Assembly: GCA_024697545.1 (NCBI GenBank)
Contig: JAILFN010000053.1
Span: 1 to 64,000 of the forward strand
Source of the DNA: Ruminococcus sp.
GTDB taxonomy: Bacteria > Bacillota > Clostridia > Oscillospirales > Ruminococcaceae
Length of the DNA stretch: 64,000 bases
Direction: 5' to 3'
Below, in pieces: positions 7,650 through 16,773 of this stretch (positions are counted from its first letter, which is position 1; each line of letters opens with the position of its first letter). The position numbers and the translations under genes were made by a program. A model generated the notes under the pieces. The model saw only the letters and a program-made list of their open reading frames with translations, did no database searches and was not told the origin of the DNA.

Positions 7650-8954
7650 ATGGCGGTCAAGGTCACTGGTGTTGATAAAAAGAGCTATGCCGAAAGGGCG
7701 GGGATATGTGAGGGGGATACGCTTATCTCGATAAACGGTCACTCTATCGCCGATGTGCTCGATTATATGTTCTATGCCGCCGAGTCACGCTGCGACCTTG
7801 AGCTTGAACGCGGGGGCGAGAGGTTTCGCGTCAGGATAAGAAAGTCGGAATACGATGACCTCGGTATGCAGTTTGCTTCGTTCCTTATGGACGAAAAGCG
7901 CTCCTGCTCAAACAAGTGCATATTCTGCTTTATCGACCAGATGCCGCCCGGTATGCGTGAGACGCTCTACTTCAAGGACGACGACGCACGCCTTTCTTTT
8001 TTGCAGGGCAACTATGTCACGCTGACGAACCTGAACGACAAGGACATACAGCGTATCATTGATATGCGCCTCAACATAAACGTGTCGGTGCATACGACCA
8101 ATCCCGAGCTTCGCTGCATGATGATGCACAACCGCTTTGCGGGCGACAAGCTGCGCTATCTTAAAATGATGGCGGACGGCGGGCTGATGCTCAACTGTCA
8201 GATAGTCTGCTGCCCCGGGATAAACGACGGCGATGAACTCAGGCGGACGCTCACCGACCTTTATGAGCTTATGCCGCAGATAACCTCTGTTGCGATAGTG
8301 CCCGTCGGGGTGACAAAGTTCCGCGAGGGGCTTTTCCCCATGAAGATATTCGATGCCGAGGGCGCTGGCAGGACGATAGATGTGATCGCCGAGACTCAGG
8401 AGAAGTGCCTGAAAAAATACGGCACGCGAATGGCTTTTGCGGCGGACGAGTTTTACCTCACGGCAGGCAGACCTCTGCCCGAAGCGGATTTCTATGAGGA
8501 CTATCCGCAGTACGAGAACGGCGTCGGCTTGTGCAGGTCGCTTATAGATGAGGTACACGCGGCGCTTAGGCTCGCGGACTACGACGGCGGCAAACGAAAG
8601 GTGACTATCGCTACGGGAACGCTCGTCTACCCCGTACAGCAGCAGCTCGCGGAGGACATAATGGCGCAGTTCCCCGACATCACCGTGCAGGTGATACCGA
8701 TAGTCAACCATTTCTTCGGCGAGACTATAACCGTCACGGGGCTTATAACCGCGGGCGACCTTATGGATCAGCTGAAGGGCAAAGACCTCGGCGACGAGCT
8801 TCTTATCGCAAGATCTATGCTCAAAGCCGATGAACCGATATTCTTAGATGACATATACCTCGATGAAGTTAAGGAAACACTCGGCGTAAAGATCACCGCC
8901 ACCGCAAACGACGGCTATGAATACCTCGACGCGGTGCTGGGCGTGGAGTGGTAA
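7650..8954 (+). CDS. PDZ/radical SAM/DUF512 protein
   Basis: A 434-residue protein with an N-terminal PDZ-like segment (VTGVDKKSYAERAGICEGD, 1-70), a radical SAM-type cysteine cluster (CSNKCIFCF, near 85-93) and a C-terminal DUF512 domain. The family is conserved in Clostridia and usually lies next to der, as here, 76 bases apart. The biochemical reaction is not established; the cluster suggests an iron-sulfur radical enzyme. ATG 7650 has an AAGGAG site 7 bases upstream and the protein then begins at the PDZ motif, so I prefer it to the ORF start at 7614. Confidence 0.88.
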   Translation: MAVKVTGVDKKSYAERAGICEGDTLISINGHSIADVLDYMFYAAESRCDLELERGGERFRVRIRKSEYDDLGMQFASFLMDEKRSCSNKCIFCFIDQMPPGMRETLYFKDDDARLSFLQGNYVTLTNLNDKDIQRIIDMRLNINVSVHTTNPELRCMMMHNRFAGDKLRYLKMMADGGLMLNCQIVCCPGINDGDELRRTLTDLYELMPQITSVAIVPVGVTKFREGLFPMKIFDAEGAGRTIDVIAETQEKCLKKYGTRMAFAADEFYLTAGRPLPEADFYEDYPQYENGVGLCRSLIDEVHAALRLADYDGGKRKVTIATGTLVYPVQQQLAEDIMAQFPDITVQVIPIVNHFFGETITVTGLITAGDLMDQLKGKDLGDELLIARSMLKADEPIFLDDIYLDEVKETLGVKITATANDGYEYLDAVLGVEW

Positions 8955-8989
8955 GGCAGCAGCGGCCGTGATCTGCAAGAACTTAACTT

Positions 8990-8998
8990 TGGTATAAT
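8990..8998 (+). promoter_or_regulatory. Possible extended -10 promoter of der
   Basis: TGG-TATAAT (8990-8998) matches an extended -10 element, but no good -35 lies at 16-18 bases. It may give der extra transcription over readthrough from the DUF512 gene. Confidence 0.45.
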
Positions 8999-9030
8999 AC
9001 AGTACAAAAATACGGACAGGAGATGATAAG

Positions 9031-10365
9031 ATGGCATTACCGTTGGTCGCAGTGGTCGGCAGACCGAACGTCGGCAAGTCAACGCTGTTCAACAAGCTGA
9101 TAGGACAGCGCCTCTCGATAGTAGAGGACACGCCCGGCGTTACCCGTGACAGGATATATTCAAAATGCGAATGGCTGGGGCATGAGTTCATGCTCGTCGA
9201 TACAGGCGGTATCGAGCCCGAATCGCAGGATATCATACTTTCACAGATGAGACGTCAGGCACAGCTTGCCATCGAGCGTGCGGACGTTATAGTGTTCGTC
9301 ACAGACATAAGAAGCGGCGTTACCGCCACCGATGAAGAGGTAGCGGCGATGCTGAGAAAGTCCCGCAAGCCTATAGTGCTCTGCGTGAACAAGTGCGATA
9401 CCGTCGGCGAGCCGCCCGCGGAATTTTATGAATTCTACAACCTCGGCATCGGCGACCCCATTGCCGTATCCTCGGTACACGGACACGGAACGGGCGACCT
9501 GCTCGATCAGGTACTTGAAGAGCTTCCCGAGATGCACGAGGAGGACTACGGCGAGGACGTTGTGCGCGTTGCCGTTATCGGCAAGCCGAACGTCGGAAAG
9601 TCCTCTATAATCAACCGCCTCTGCGGCGAGGAGAGGGTCATCGTATCGGATATCGCAGGCACCACCCGCGATGCCACCGATACATATGTCGAGAACGAGC
9701 AGGGCAAGTTCGTGTTCATCGACACGGCGGGTATACGCAAGAAATCAAAGGTGCTCGAAAGCATAGAAAAGTTCAGCGTGCTGCGCTCATATATGGCAGT
9801 TGACCGCGCGGACGTCGCCGTTATCGTGATAGATGCCGAGGTCGGCTTTACCGAGCAGGACAGCAAGGTGGCGGGCTATGCACACGAAAAGGGCAAGGCT
9901 TGCGTTGTAGCCGTCAACAAGTGGGACGCCATCGAGAAGGACACCAACACGATGAACGAGTTCAAGAAAAAGCTTGAGATAGATTTCAGCTTTATGAGCT
10001 ATGTTCCCTTCGTGTTCGTTTCGGCAAAGAACGGCACCCGCATGGATAAGCTGCTGGAGCTTATAAACTACACCGCACAGCAGAACGCGGTCCGCATACC
10101 TACGGGAAGGCTCAACGATGTGCTGGCGTATGCAACAGCCCGCGTGCAGCCGCCTTCCGACAAGGGCAGACGCTTGAAGATATACTACATGACGCAGGCT
10201 TCTACCAAGCCGCCTACGTTCGTCTGCTTTGTAAACCGTGCCGAGCTTTTCCATTTCTCGTACAGGCGCTATATCGAGAACCAGATCCGCGAGACCTTCG
10301 GGCTTGACGGTACGCCGATAGTAATGCTCGTGCGCGAACGTGACCGCGATGACGTCAAGTCCTGA
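9031..10365 (+). CDS. der: Ribosome-associated GTPase Der (EngA)
   Basis: An essential double-GTPase that assists 50S subunit maturation. The first G domain shows GRPNVGKST, DTGG and NKCD. The second shows GKPNVGKSS, the switch region GTTRDATD, DTAGIRKK and NKWD. A C-terminal KH-like domain starts near 345. At 444 residues it matches the family. The start has an ACAGGAGA binding site. It is followed 30 bases later by plsY; the order der-plsY-gpsA is common in Clostridia. Confidence 0.98.
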   Translation: MALPLVAVVGRPNVGKSTLFNKLIGQRLSIVEDTPGVTRDRIYSKCEWLGHEFMLVDTGGIEPESQDIILSQMRRQAQLAIERADVIVFVTDIRSGVTATDEEVAAMLRKSRKPIVLCVNKCDTVGEPPAEFYEFYNLGIGDPIAVSSVHGHGTGDLLDQVLEELPEMHEEDYGEDVVRVAVIGKPNVGKSSIINRLCGEERVIVSDIAGTTRDATDTYVENEQGKFVFIDTAGIRKKSKVLESIEKFSVLRSYMAVDRADVAVIVIDAEVGFTEQDSKVAGYAHEKGKACVVAVNKWDAIEKDTNTMNEFKKKLEIDFSFMSYVPFVFVSAKNGTRMDKLLELINYTAQQNAVRIPTGRLNDVLAYATARVQPPSDKGRRLKIYYMTQASTKPPTFVCFVNRAELFHFSYRRYIENQIRETFGLDGTPIVMLVRERDRDDVKS

Positions 10366-10395
10366 CAATAAGAATCTATCAAAGGAGCAAGTGGT

Positions 10396-11097
10396 ATGAA
10401 ATATGCACTTTGTCTTATAATAACAGCGCTGCTCTCCTATCTCTGGGGCAGTCTCAATTCCGCGATAATCACAGTAAAGCTGCTAAAGGGCGAGGATATC
10501 CGAGGGAAGGGAAGCGGCAACGCCGGACTTACCAATGTGCTGAGAGTATACGGCAAGGGCGCGGCTTTGACCACGCTGATCTTTGACCTTATCAAGGGCG
10601 TGGCGGCTGTCGTGGCTGCAAGGCTCATCGTCACGAACCTTGCAGGAGTGACCTTCTTCGGCGGCGACAAGATATTCATAGGCTATATCGCGGGGCTGTT
10701 CACCATCATCGGGCATATGTTCCCCGTGTTCTACGGCTTCCACGGCGGAAAGGGCGTGCTGCTCGCGGCGACTACTCTTATCGCTATGGATCCGCTGACC
10801 TGCATAGTATCGCTGACTGTTTTTGCGGTGCTTGTGGCTGTTACCAAATATGTATCTGTGGGTTCGATATGCGCGGCGATAACCTATCCCGTTTTTACGC
10901 TGATATATCAGTCGATAAGGGCTGACGCTTATCCCGGGCATATACAGAACTTCCTCGTGGCGGCTGTTATAGGCGGCATGATAGTGTATATGCACAAGCC
11001 AAATATCGAAAGGCTCAGGGCGGGAACTGAGAATAAATTTGGACAGAAAAAGAAGAACCCCGTTGAGAACGACGCGCCCGCAGACAGGGCGCGATAA
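10396..11097 (+). CDS. plsY: Acyl-phosphate:glycerol-3-phosphate acyltransferase
   Basis: An integral membrane enzyme that transfers an acyl group from acyl-phosphate to glycerol-3-phosphate, the first step of phospholipid synthesis. The family motifs are clear: SYLWGSLNSA near the N-terminus, GSGNAGLTNVLRVYGK (substrate-binding loop near 38-53), and FPVFYGFHGGKGV (near 112-124). Several hydrophobic helices and a short charged C-terminal tail are visible. The 233-residue length is slightly longer than most because of the tail. It is followed by gpsA, which makes its glycerol-3-phosphate substrate. Confidence 0.97.
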   Translation: MKYALCLIITALLSYLWGSLNSAIITVKLLKGEDIRGKGSGNAGLTNVLRVYGKGAALTTLIFDLIKGVAAVVAARLIVTNLAGVTFFGGDKIFIGYIAGLFTIIGHMFPVFYGFHGGKGVLLAATTLIAMDPLTCIVSLTVFAVLVAVTKYVSVGSICAAITYPVFTLIYQSIRADAYPGHIQNFLVAAVIGGMIVYMHKPNIERLRAGTENKFGQKKKNPVENDAPADRAR

Positions 11098-11147
11098 AAT
11101 AAACTGTACTAAAATTTGTACAACTAAGAAAGAGAGGTGCCGTTGAT

Positions 11148-12155
11148 ATGGCAAAGATCATGATTCTCGGCTCGGGCGGCTTCGGACTTGCAGTCGCCGT
11201 CACCTGCGCCTCCGCAGGACATGAAGTTACCGTTTGGTCGAAATTCCGCGACGAGATCGAGGCTATCGAAAGAACGGGCGAGCTCAAAGCAAAGCTTCCA
11301 GGAGTGAAGATCCCCGCTTGCATCACCCTCACCACCGATATCAGTCTTTCAAAGGGCAAGGATCTCGTGATACTCGGTATCCCTACGGCTTTCTGCCGCA
11401 AGGTGTGCGAGGAGGCAGCGCCCTATATTGATCCCGAGACCATCGTGGTGAACACTGCAAAGGGTCTTGAAGAGGGCTCTCTCAAGACGATGAGCGTTGT
11501 TACGAAGGAATCTCTGCCGAACAACCGCGTGGCTATACTTACGGGTCCTTCTCATGCGGAGGAGCTGGCACGCGGCATACCCACCACCGTTTGCGTGGCT
11601 GCCGATGAAGCAGATGTAGCGGAGTACGTTCAGACCACATTGTCCTCGTCATACTTCCGCATATACTCCAACAGCGATGTGCTCGGCTGCGAGCTGGGCG
11701 GTTCGCTTAAAAACGTCATCGCACTTGCAGCGGGCGTTTGCGACGGACTTGGTCTCGGCGACAACACAAAGGCTGCACTTATGACCCGCGGCATACGCGA
11801 GATATCCGCACTCGGCACCGCAATGGGCGCTCAGGAAAGCACCTTTGCGGGGCTTTCGGGCATCGGCGACCTTATCGTTACCTGCTGCTCTATGCACAGC
11901 CGCAACCGCCGCGCGGGAATACTTATAGGCAAGGGCACCTCTCCGCAGGAGGCTGTCGAGCAGGTCGGCACCGTTGAGGGATACAAGTGTACCAAGAACG
12001 CCTATGAGCTTGCGAAGAAATACGGCGTTGAGCTGCCCATCACCGAGCAGCTGTACTCGATACTCTTTGAGGGCGGAGCACCCGACAAGTCTCTTTCCGC
12101 ACTCATGCAGCGTCCGAGCAAGCCCGAATCGGAATCCAAATTCCTCGGAGAATAA
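11148..12155 (+). CDS. gpsA: Glycerol-3-phosphate dehydrogenase [NAD(P)+]
   Basis: A cytoplasmic enzyme that reduces dihydroxyacetone phosphate to glycerol-3-phosphate for phospholipid synthesis. It has the Rossmann start ILGSGGFGLAVAV, the VNTAKGLE strand, ILTGPSHAEE, and the catalytic SLKNVIALAAGVCDGLGLGDNTKAAL helix with its conserved Lys. The 335-residue length is typical. The first Gly-rich loop reads GSGGFG rather than the common GAGSWG, a mild variant. It ends the der-plsY-gpsA unit at a strong terminator. Confidence 0.97.
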   Translation: MAKIMILGSGGFGLAVAVTCASAGHEVTVWSKFRDEIEAIERTGELKAKLPGVKIPACITLTTDISLSKGKDLVILGIPTAFCRKVCEEAAPYIDPETIVVNTAKGLEEGSLKTMSVVTKESLPNNRVAILTGPSHAEELARGIPTTVCVAADEADVAEYVQTTLSSSYFRIYSNSDVLGCELGGSLKNVIALAAGVCDGLGLGDNTKAALMTRGIREISALGTAMGAQESTFAGLSGIGDLIVTCCSMHSRNRRAGILIGKGTSPQEAVEQVGTVEGYKCTKNAYELAKKYGVELPITEQLYSILFEGGAPDKSLSALMQRPSKPESESKFLGE

Positions 12156-12165
12156 AAACACACGG

Positions 12166-12203
12166 ACAGACAGCAGAAGCTTATATCTGCTGTCTGTTTT
12201 TTG
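12166..12203 (+). terminator. Terminator after gpsA
   Basis: ACAGACAGCAGA (12166-12177) and TCTGCTGTCTGT (12186-12197) form a 12-bp perfect stem followed by a T run. Confidence 0.92.
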
Positions 12204-12257
12204 TGTGGCAGAGTGTCGGGGATATTGTGTCAATTTGTTAAAAAATAAAAAAAAGAC

Positions 12258-12286
12258 TTTACAAATCGGCTGAAATAAGGTATAAT
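12258..12286 (+). promoter_or_regulatory. Promoter of pyrH
   Basis: TTTACA (12258-12263), a 17-base spacer and TATAAT (12281-12286). It gives a leader of roughly 130 bases before pyrH. Confidence 0.85.
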
Positions 12287-12293
12287 TTTAGAT

Positions 12294-12423
12294 AAGGATA
12301 TTTCTGCCCGAATGTATGTTCGGCAGACGAGAGCCTGCTTTCACAAGTTCTGTCCGAAGAAACAGGCACAGCTCTTGTAAAGACAGGTTCTAACTTCAAA
12401 TGAACAGAAGGAGTGTATATCTG
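12294..12423 (+). promoter_or_regulatory. Structured 5' leader of pyrH
   Basis: The leader can form CTGCC(C)GAA/TTCGGCAG, and then a larger stem involving CACAAG ... CTTGT with an inner CTGT/ACAG pair. No T run follows, so it is not an obvious attenuator. No known riboswitch or PyrR site is recognised. Confidence 0.35.
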
Positions 12424-13128
12424 ATGGAACCAAAGTATAAAAGAATACTGCTGAAGCTTAGCGGTGAAGCTCTCGCGGGAGACAAGAAGACAGGTCTTGA
12501 TTACGATATCATCAACACTTTAGCACAGTCTGTAAAGAAGTGCGTTGACGCGGGTGTTCAGGTAGGTATCGTTGTGGGCGGCGGAAACTTCTGGCGCGGC
12601 AGATCAAGCGGCGCTATGGACAGGACCCGCGCAGACCACATCGGTATGCTCGCTACCGCCATGAACGCTCTTGCCGTTGCAGACGGTATGGAGCACTGCG
12701 GCTTGCAGGTCAGAGTCCAGACCGCGATCTCGATGCCGCAGGTGGCTGAGCCGTATATCAGAAATAAGGCAGAGAGACATTTTGAAAAGGGCAGGGTAGT
12801 CATCTTCGGCTGCGGCACCGGCAACCCCTTCTTCTCTACCGACAGCGCAGCAGCCCTCAGAGCTGCCGAGATCGAGGCTGATATAATCTTCAAGGCTACA
12901 ATGGTAGACGGCGTATATAACAAGGACCCGCACAAGTATGACGATGCGGTCAAGTATGACGAGATCACCTTCGACAACGTTCTTGCTGAGGACCTGAAGG
13001 TAATGGATTCCACCGCCGCTGCGATGTGCAGAGACAACGGTATCCCGATACTCGTTTTCGATATCGCACGCCCCGATAATATTTACGACGCCTGCATGGG
13101 CAAGAGCATCGGCACCATCGTAAAGTAA
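12424..13128 (+). CDS. pyrH: UMP kinase
   Basis: A hexameric cytoplasmic kinase that converts UMP to UDP in pyrimidine synthesis. It belongs to the amino-acid-kinase family and shows [12 protein letters not shown] at the N-terminus, [13 protein letters not shown], the [14 protein letters not shown] helix and [22 protein letters not shown] 12424 was chosen: an AGAAGGAG site lies 10 bases upstream, and the 234-residue product starts at the family boundary. The start at 12400 lacks a binding site. Many genomes have rpsB-tsf before pyrH; here it has its own promoter. Confidence 0.97.
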   Translation: MEPKYKRILLKLSGEALAGDKKTGLDYDIINTLAQSVKKCVDAGVQVGIVVGGGNFWRGRSSGAMDRTRADHIGMLATAMNALAVADGMEHCGLQVRVQTAISMPQVAEPYIRNKAERHFEKGRVVIFGCGTGNPFFSTDSAAALRAAEIEADIIFKATMVDGVYNKDPHKYDDAVKYDEITFDNVLAEDLKVMDSTAAAMCRDNGIPILVFDIARPDNIYDACMGKSIGTIVK

Positions 13129-13133
13129 GCTGA

Positions 13134-13229
13134 GGATACGGCTCTTTCACACGCGGGGCGGTAAAGAACGTTAGGCAAAGCGCAGGAACGGATGCTTTGC
13201 GGCACAGGCATCATATGTGACCCGTATCC
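13134..13229 (+). repeat. Long-range inverted repeat in the pyrH-frr spacer
   Basis: GGATACGG (13134-13141) and CCGTATCC (13222-13229) are exact complements. Between them GCAAAGC and GCTTTGC form an inner hairpin. The 183-base spacer could fold as a branched RNA inside the pyrH-frr transcript. Confidence 0.4.
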
Positions 13230-13311
13230 CGACGCGGTTTTGAAAGACTAGGCAACATCAGCCGTATCTGTAATGTCAGTAAAAAATAAATTATCGAAAG
13301 GAACATTTATC

Positions 13312-13866
13312 ATGAATGAGATCATAGAAAAAGCTAAAAATAAGATGAACAAGTCGATAGACTTCATGCTCGAAGAATTTGCAACTATCCGCGCGGGAAG
13401 AGCTAACCCCGGCGTGCTCGATAAGGTAAAGGTAGACTACTACGGTGCGCCTACCCCCGTAAACCAGCTCGCTGCCGTATCCGTTGCCGAGGCAAGGATA
13501 CTCGTTATCTCCCCCTATGACAAGAGCATACTCAAGCAGATCGAAAAGGCTATCCAGGCTTCCGACGTCGGCATCAACCCTCAGAACGACGGTCAGGTGC
13601 TCCGCCTTATCTTCCCCCAGCTCACCGAGGACAGACGTAAGGAGATAGTCAAGGACGTAAAGAAGATCGGCGAGGACGGAAAGGTATCCGTTCGCTCCAT
13701 CCGCCGCGATGCCATCGACAAGGTAAAGGCTATGAAGAAAAACGGTGACATCACCGAGGACGACCTCAAGATCGCCGAGGAAAAGATACAGAAGATCACC
13801 GACAAGTCCGTAAAGGAGATCGACGAGCTTGTTGCCAAGAAGGAAAAGGAAGTTCTTTCGCTTTGA
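13312..13866 (+). CDS. frr: Ribosome recycling factor
   Basis: A 184-residue RRF (family length about 185) that splits the post-termination ribosome with EF-G. Diagnostic blocks are TIRAGRANPGVLDKVKVDYYG, LVISPYDKSILKQIEKAI, LRLIFPQLTEDRRKEIVK and the C-terminal helix up to the VLSL end. ATG 13312 has a GAAAGGA binding site; the ORF start at 13273 would add a non-family extension. uppS follows 15 bases later. Confidence 0.98.
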   Translation: MNEIIEKAKNKMNKSIDFMLEEFATIRAGRANPGVLDKVKVDYYGAPTPVNQLAAVSVAEARILVISPYDKSILKQIEKAIQASDVGINPQNDGQVLRLIFPQLTEDRRKEIVKDVKKIGEDGKVSVRSIRRDAIDKVKAMKKNGDITEDDLKIAEEKIQKITDKSVKEIDELVAKKEKEVLSL

Positions 13867-13881
13867 TAAGGAAATTGGTTT

Positions 13882-14628
13882 ATGGCAGATAATAAAAAGG
13901 CTCTTCTTCCCGAGGGCACAAAGGTACCCGTGCATATCGGTATAATCATGGACGGCAACGGCAGATGGGCGAAGAAGCGTATGCTTCCGAGAAAGCTCGG
14001 TCACCGCGAGGGTGCACAGACCTTCCGAACCATCACCCGCCATGCCAAATTGCTCGGCGTGAGATATGTGACCGTTTATGCGTTCTCGACAGAGAACTGG
14101 CGCAGACCCGTTGATGAGGTCGAAGCGCTGATGGATCTTTTTGAAAAATACCTCGATGAAGTAAATGATTTTGTTGACGAGCATATCCGTGTATGCTTTA
14201 TCGGCGACCGCTCTATGCTGCGGCGTTCACTGCGGGACAAGATGGAGTCGGTCGAGAAGTCTTCGGAACACTTCGACAGCATGACTCTTTTGATAGCGAT
14301 AAATTACGGCGGCAGGGACGAGGTGGTCCATGCGGCGAAAAAGCTTGCAGAGCGTGTGAAGAAGGGTGAGCTTTCTCCCGAAGATATCGACGAGAAGGCT
14401 CTTAATGATTCGCTCTATACCGCAGAGCTCGCGGGAGATATCGCTCCCGATGTCGATCTTATAATCCGCCCGAGCGGTGAGCAGCGGCTGTCAAACTTCA
14501 TGATCTGGCAGGCGGCTTATGCGGAGTATTATTTTACAAATATCCTGTGGCCGGATTTCAAGCCCGCAGATCTTGAAGCGGCAATAATAGAATACAGCGA
14601 CAGGAACAGAAGATTCGGCGGGGTATGA
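13882..14628 (+). CDS. uppS: Isoprenyl transferase (undecaprenyl diphosphate synthase)
   Basis: A cytoplasmic cis-prenyltransferase that makes the C55 lipid carrier for cell-wall synthesis from FPP and IPP. It shows HIGIIMDGNGRWAKKR with the catalytic Asp, VTVYAFSTENWRRP, and the C-terminal substrate block RPSGEQRLSNFMIWQAAYAE. The 248-residue length is typical. It sits between frr and cdsA as in most Firmicutes. No further modifications are visible. Confidence 0.97.
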   Translation: MADNKKALLPEGTKVPVHIGIIMDGNGRWAKKRMLPRKLGHREGAQTFRTITRHAKLLGVRYVTVYAFSTENWRRPVDEVEALMDLFEKYLDEVNDFVDEHIRVCFIGDRSMLRRSLRDKMESVEKSSEHFDSMTLLIAINYGGRDEVVHAAKKLAERVKKGELSPEDIDEKALNDSLYTAELAGDIAPDVDLIIRPSGEQRLSNFMIWQAAYAEYYFTNILWPDFKPADLEAAIIEYSDRNRRFGGV

Positions 14629-14678
14629 GCCCCATGCCTCATGGCAGCTGCCGTATCTGTAGAGGGGACTGATAAATT

Positions 14679-15521
14679 ATGAAGGTCAGAGTCATCTCGG
14701 CGCTTGTGGCGCTGGTGATAGCCATAGTCGTTCTGGCACTGGCGCATACCTGGGTGTTCTATCTTGCGATAGCCGCACTGAGCGTCGGCGCACTTTATGA
14801 GCTTTTCAAGGCAATGGGACTTATCAAGTTTCCCGTTGAGTGCTGCATATGTTTCGGGTATGCGGCGTTTGATATACTGATCGAAATGGTACACGGCTAC
14901 AATATACTCGGCGGGCTCAACGGCAGGATCTATGGTCTTGTGTTCGTCTCGCTGATACTGCTTATGTATCTTAAAGATTACAGCAAGTATGTATATTCGG
15001 TGCCTTTCACGCTCGTGGGTCTGACGCTCGGTGTCAGCTGGGCGTTCAGATCGCTGGCACTTATGCCGACGATGTTCCCGAAGTTCGGCGTGTTCGCCAT
15101 CGTGCTGACTCTTGCGGGCGCGTGGCTTGCGGATTCGGGCGCATATTTCGCAGGGACGTTTTTCGGCAAGCACAAGCTGGCACCCGTGATAAGCCCGAAA
15201 AAGACCATCGAGGGAGTTATCGGCGGCACGGTGGTAAACGGCGTGCTTCTTCTGATAGTAGCGGGAGTTTACGGAGCATTCATCAACAAGCAGGTCGATT
15301 TGCACTACCTGACGATATTCATCATGGGAATGCTCTGTTCACCTATCGGACTGCTCGGGGATCTTGCGGCTTCGGTTGTAAAGCGTCAGGCGCAGATAAA
15401 GGATTACGGCAATATAATGCCCGGACACGGCGGCATCATGGATCGTTTCGACAGCGTCATGACTGTAGCGCCGTTCATGTACTGGCTCTTTTCGATAGGC
15501 GCACTTATAACTATAAAGTGA
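14679..15521 (+). CDS. cdsA: Phosphatidate cytidylyltransferase
   Basis: A polytopic membrane enzyme that makes CDP-diacylglycerol from phosphatidate and CTP. The C-terminal CDS signature is visible as SVVKRQAQIKDYGNIMPGHG followed by GIMDRFDS. Several hydrophobic helices precede it, and ADSGAYFAGTFFGKHKL is the conserved central block. At 280 residues it is the normal length. It lies 50 bases after uppS in the conserved lipid cluster. Confidence 0.96.
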   Translation: MKVRVISALVALVIAIVVLALAHTWVFYLAIAALSVGALYELFKAMGLIKFPVECCICFGYAAFDILIEMVHGYNILGGLNGRIYGLVFVSLILLMYLKDYSKYVYSVPFTLVGLTLGVSWAFRSLALMPTMFPKFGVFAIVLTLAGAWLADSGAYFAGTFFGKHKLAPVISPKKTIEGVIGGTVVNGVLLLIVAGVYGAFINKQVDLHYLTIFIMGMLCSPIGLLGDLAASVVKRQAQIKDYGNIMPGHGGIMDRFDSVMTVAPFMYWLFSIGALITIK

Positions 15522-15597
15522 TCTTTGCACAAGGCTTTGTGAATGGGGCGACCCGAAGTCATAAAGCCTTTGCTCTGTTTATTGAGGTATTTTGAAA

Positions 15598-16752
15598 ATG
15601 CAGACTATATCAATTTTAGGCTCTACGGGGTCTATCGGCACTCAGTCATTAGAGGTCGCCAAAAAGCATAATATCAGGATAAAGGCTCTTGCCGCGCACT
15701 CAAATGCAAAGCTTCTGGCAGAGCAGGTGAGGCAGACGGGCGCGGAGTATGCCTGCATATACAACGAAGAGAAGCTGCCCGAGCTTGAAGAAGCGCTGAA
15801 CGGCTGTGATACCAAGCTGCTCACGGGCATGGAGGGGCTTAAAGAGATCGCCGCGCTTGACGGTGTTGACAAGCTGCTCAATTCGGTCGTGGGTATGGTG
15901 GGGCTCGAGCCTACGCTTACCGCCATCGAAGCGGGCGTTGACATAGCCCTCGCCAACAAGGAAACGCTCGTCGCGGGCGGAGAGCTTGTTATGAAGCGCG
16001 CTGCCGAAAAGGGGGTACACATATACCCCGTTGACAGCGAGCATTCCGCGATATTCCAGTGCCTTCAGGGCAACAAAGCCGAACAGGTCCGCGGGATAAT
16101 CCTCACCGCTTCGGGCGGACCCTTTTACGGAAAGACAAAGGTCGATCTTAAAGACGTTACCGTCGAGCAGGCGCTCGATCACCCGAACTGGAGCATGGGT
16201 AGCAAGATAACGATAGACAGCTCGACACTTATGAACAAGGGTCTTGAGTTTATCGAAGCCATGCGGCTGTTCGATCTCAGACCCGAGCAGATAGAGATAG
16301 TAGTTCACCGCCAGAGCGTTGTACATTCTGCCGTCTGCTACAACGACAGCTCGGTGATAGCGCAGATGGGCGTGCCTGATATGAAGATACCGATACAGTA
16401 TGCACTTCTGTATCCCGACCGCTTTGAATGCCCGACCCGCCCCCTCTCACTGACAGACTACGGCACTCTGACATTTGCAAAGCCCGACTTTGACACCTTT
16501 GACTGCCTGACCGCCTGCATAAAAGCGGCGGGCGAGGGCGGCATACTTCCCGCGGCTGTCAACGGCGCAAATGAAGTCGCGGTAAGGGCGTTTCTGGACG
16601 GCAGGATAAAGTTCCTGCAGATAGGCGAGATCGTCACCCACGTCCTCGGGAACACCGAGAACCGTCCGCAGGACAGCCTTGAAACGGTGCTTGCGGCAGA
16701 CAGGGCGGCAAGAGACTTTGCCGAAAGAGAGATAGAGCGCCTCAGCAATTAA
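15598..16752 (+). CDS. dxr: 1-deoxy-D-xylulose 5-phosphate reductoisomerase
   Basis: The second enzyme of the MEP isoprenoid pathway, converting DXP to MEP with NADPH. It has the nucleotide-binding start ISILGSTGSIGTQSLEV, the IALANKETLVAGG strand, the metal-site PVDSEHSAIFQCLQG, and the LTASGGPF flexible-loop region. ATG 15598 was preferred over TTG 15592 because GAGG at 15584-15587 gives a 10-base spacing. The 384-residue length is typical. A hairpin-forming AAGGCTTT/AAAGCCTT pair lies upstream, between cdsA and dxr. Confidence 0.97.
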   Translation: MQTISILGSTGSIGTQSLEVAKKHNIRIKALAAHSNAKLLAEQVRQTGAEYACIYNEEKLPELEEALNGCDTKLLTGMEGLKEIAALDGVDKLLNSVVGMVGLEPTLTAIEAGVDIALANKETLVAGGELVMKRAAEKGVHIYPVDSEHSAIFQCLQGNKAEQVRGIILTASGGPFYGKTKVDLKDVTVEQALDHPNWSMGSKITIDSSTLMNKGLEFIEAMRLFDLRPEQIEIVVHRQSVVHSAVCYNDSSVIAQMGVPDMKIPIQYALLYPDRFECPTRPLSLTDYGTLTFAKPDFDTFDCLTACIKAAGEGGILPAAVNGANEVAVRAFLDGRIKFLQIGEIVTHVLGNTENRPQDSLETVLAADRAARDFAEREIERLSN

Positions 16753-16773
16753 ACGGATAGTAAGGAGACAAAC

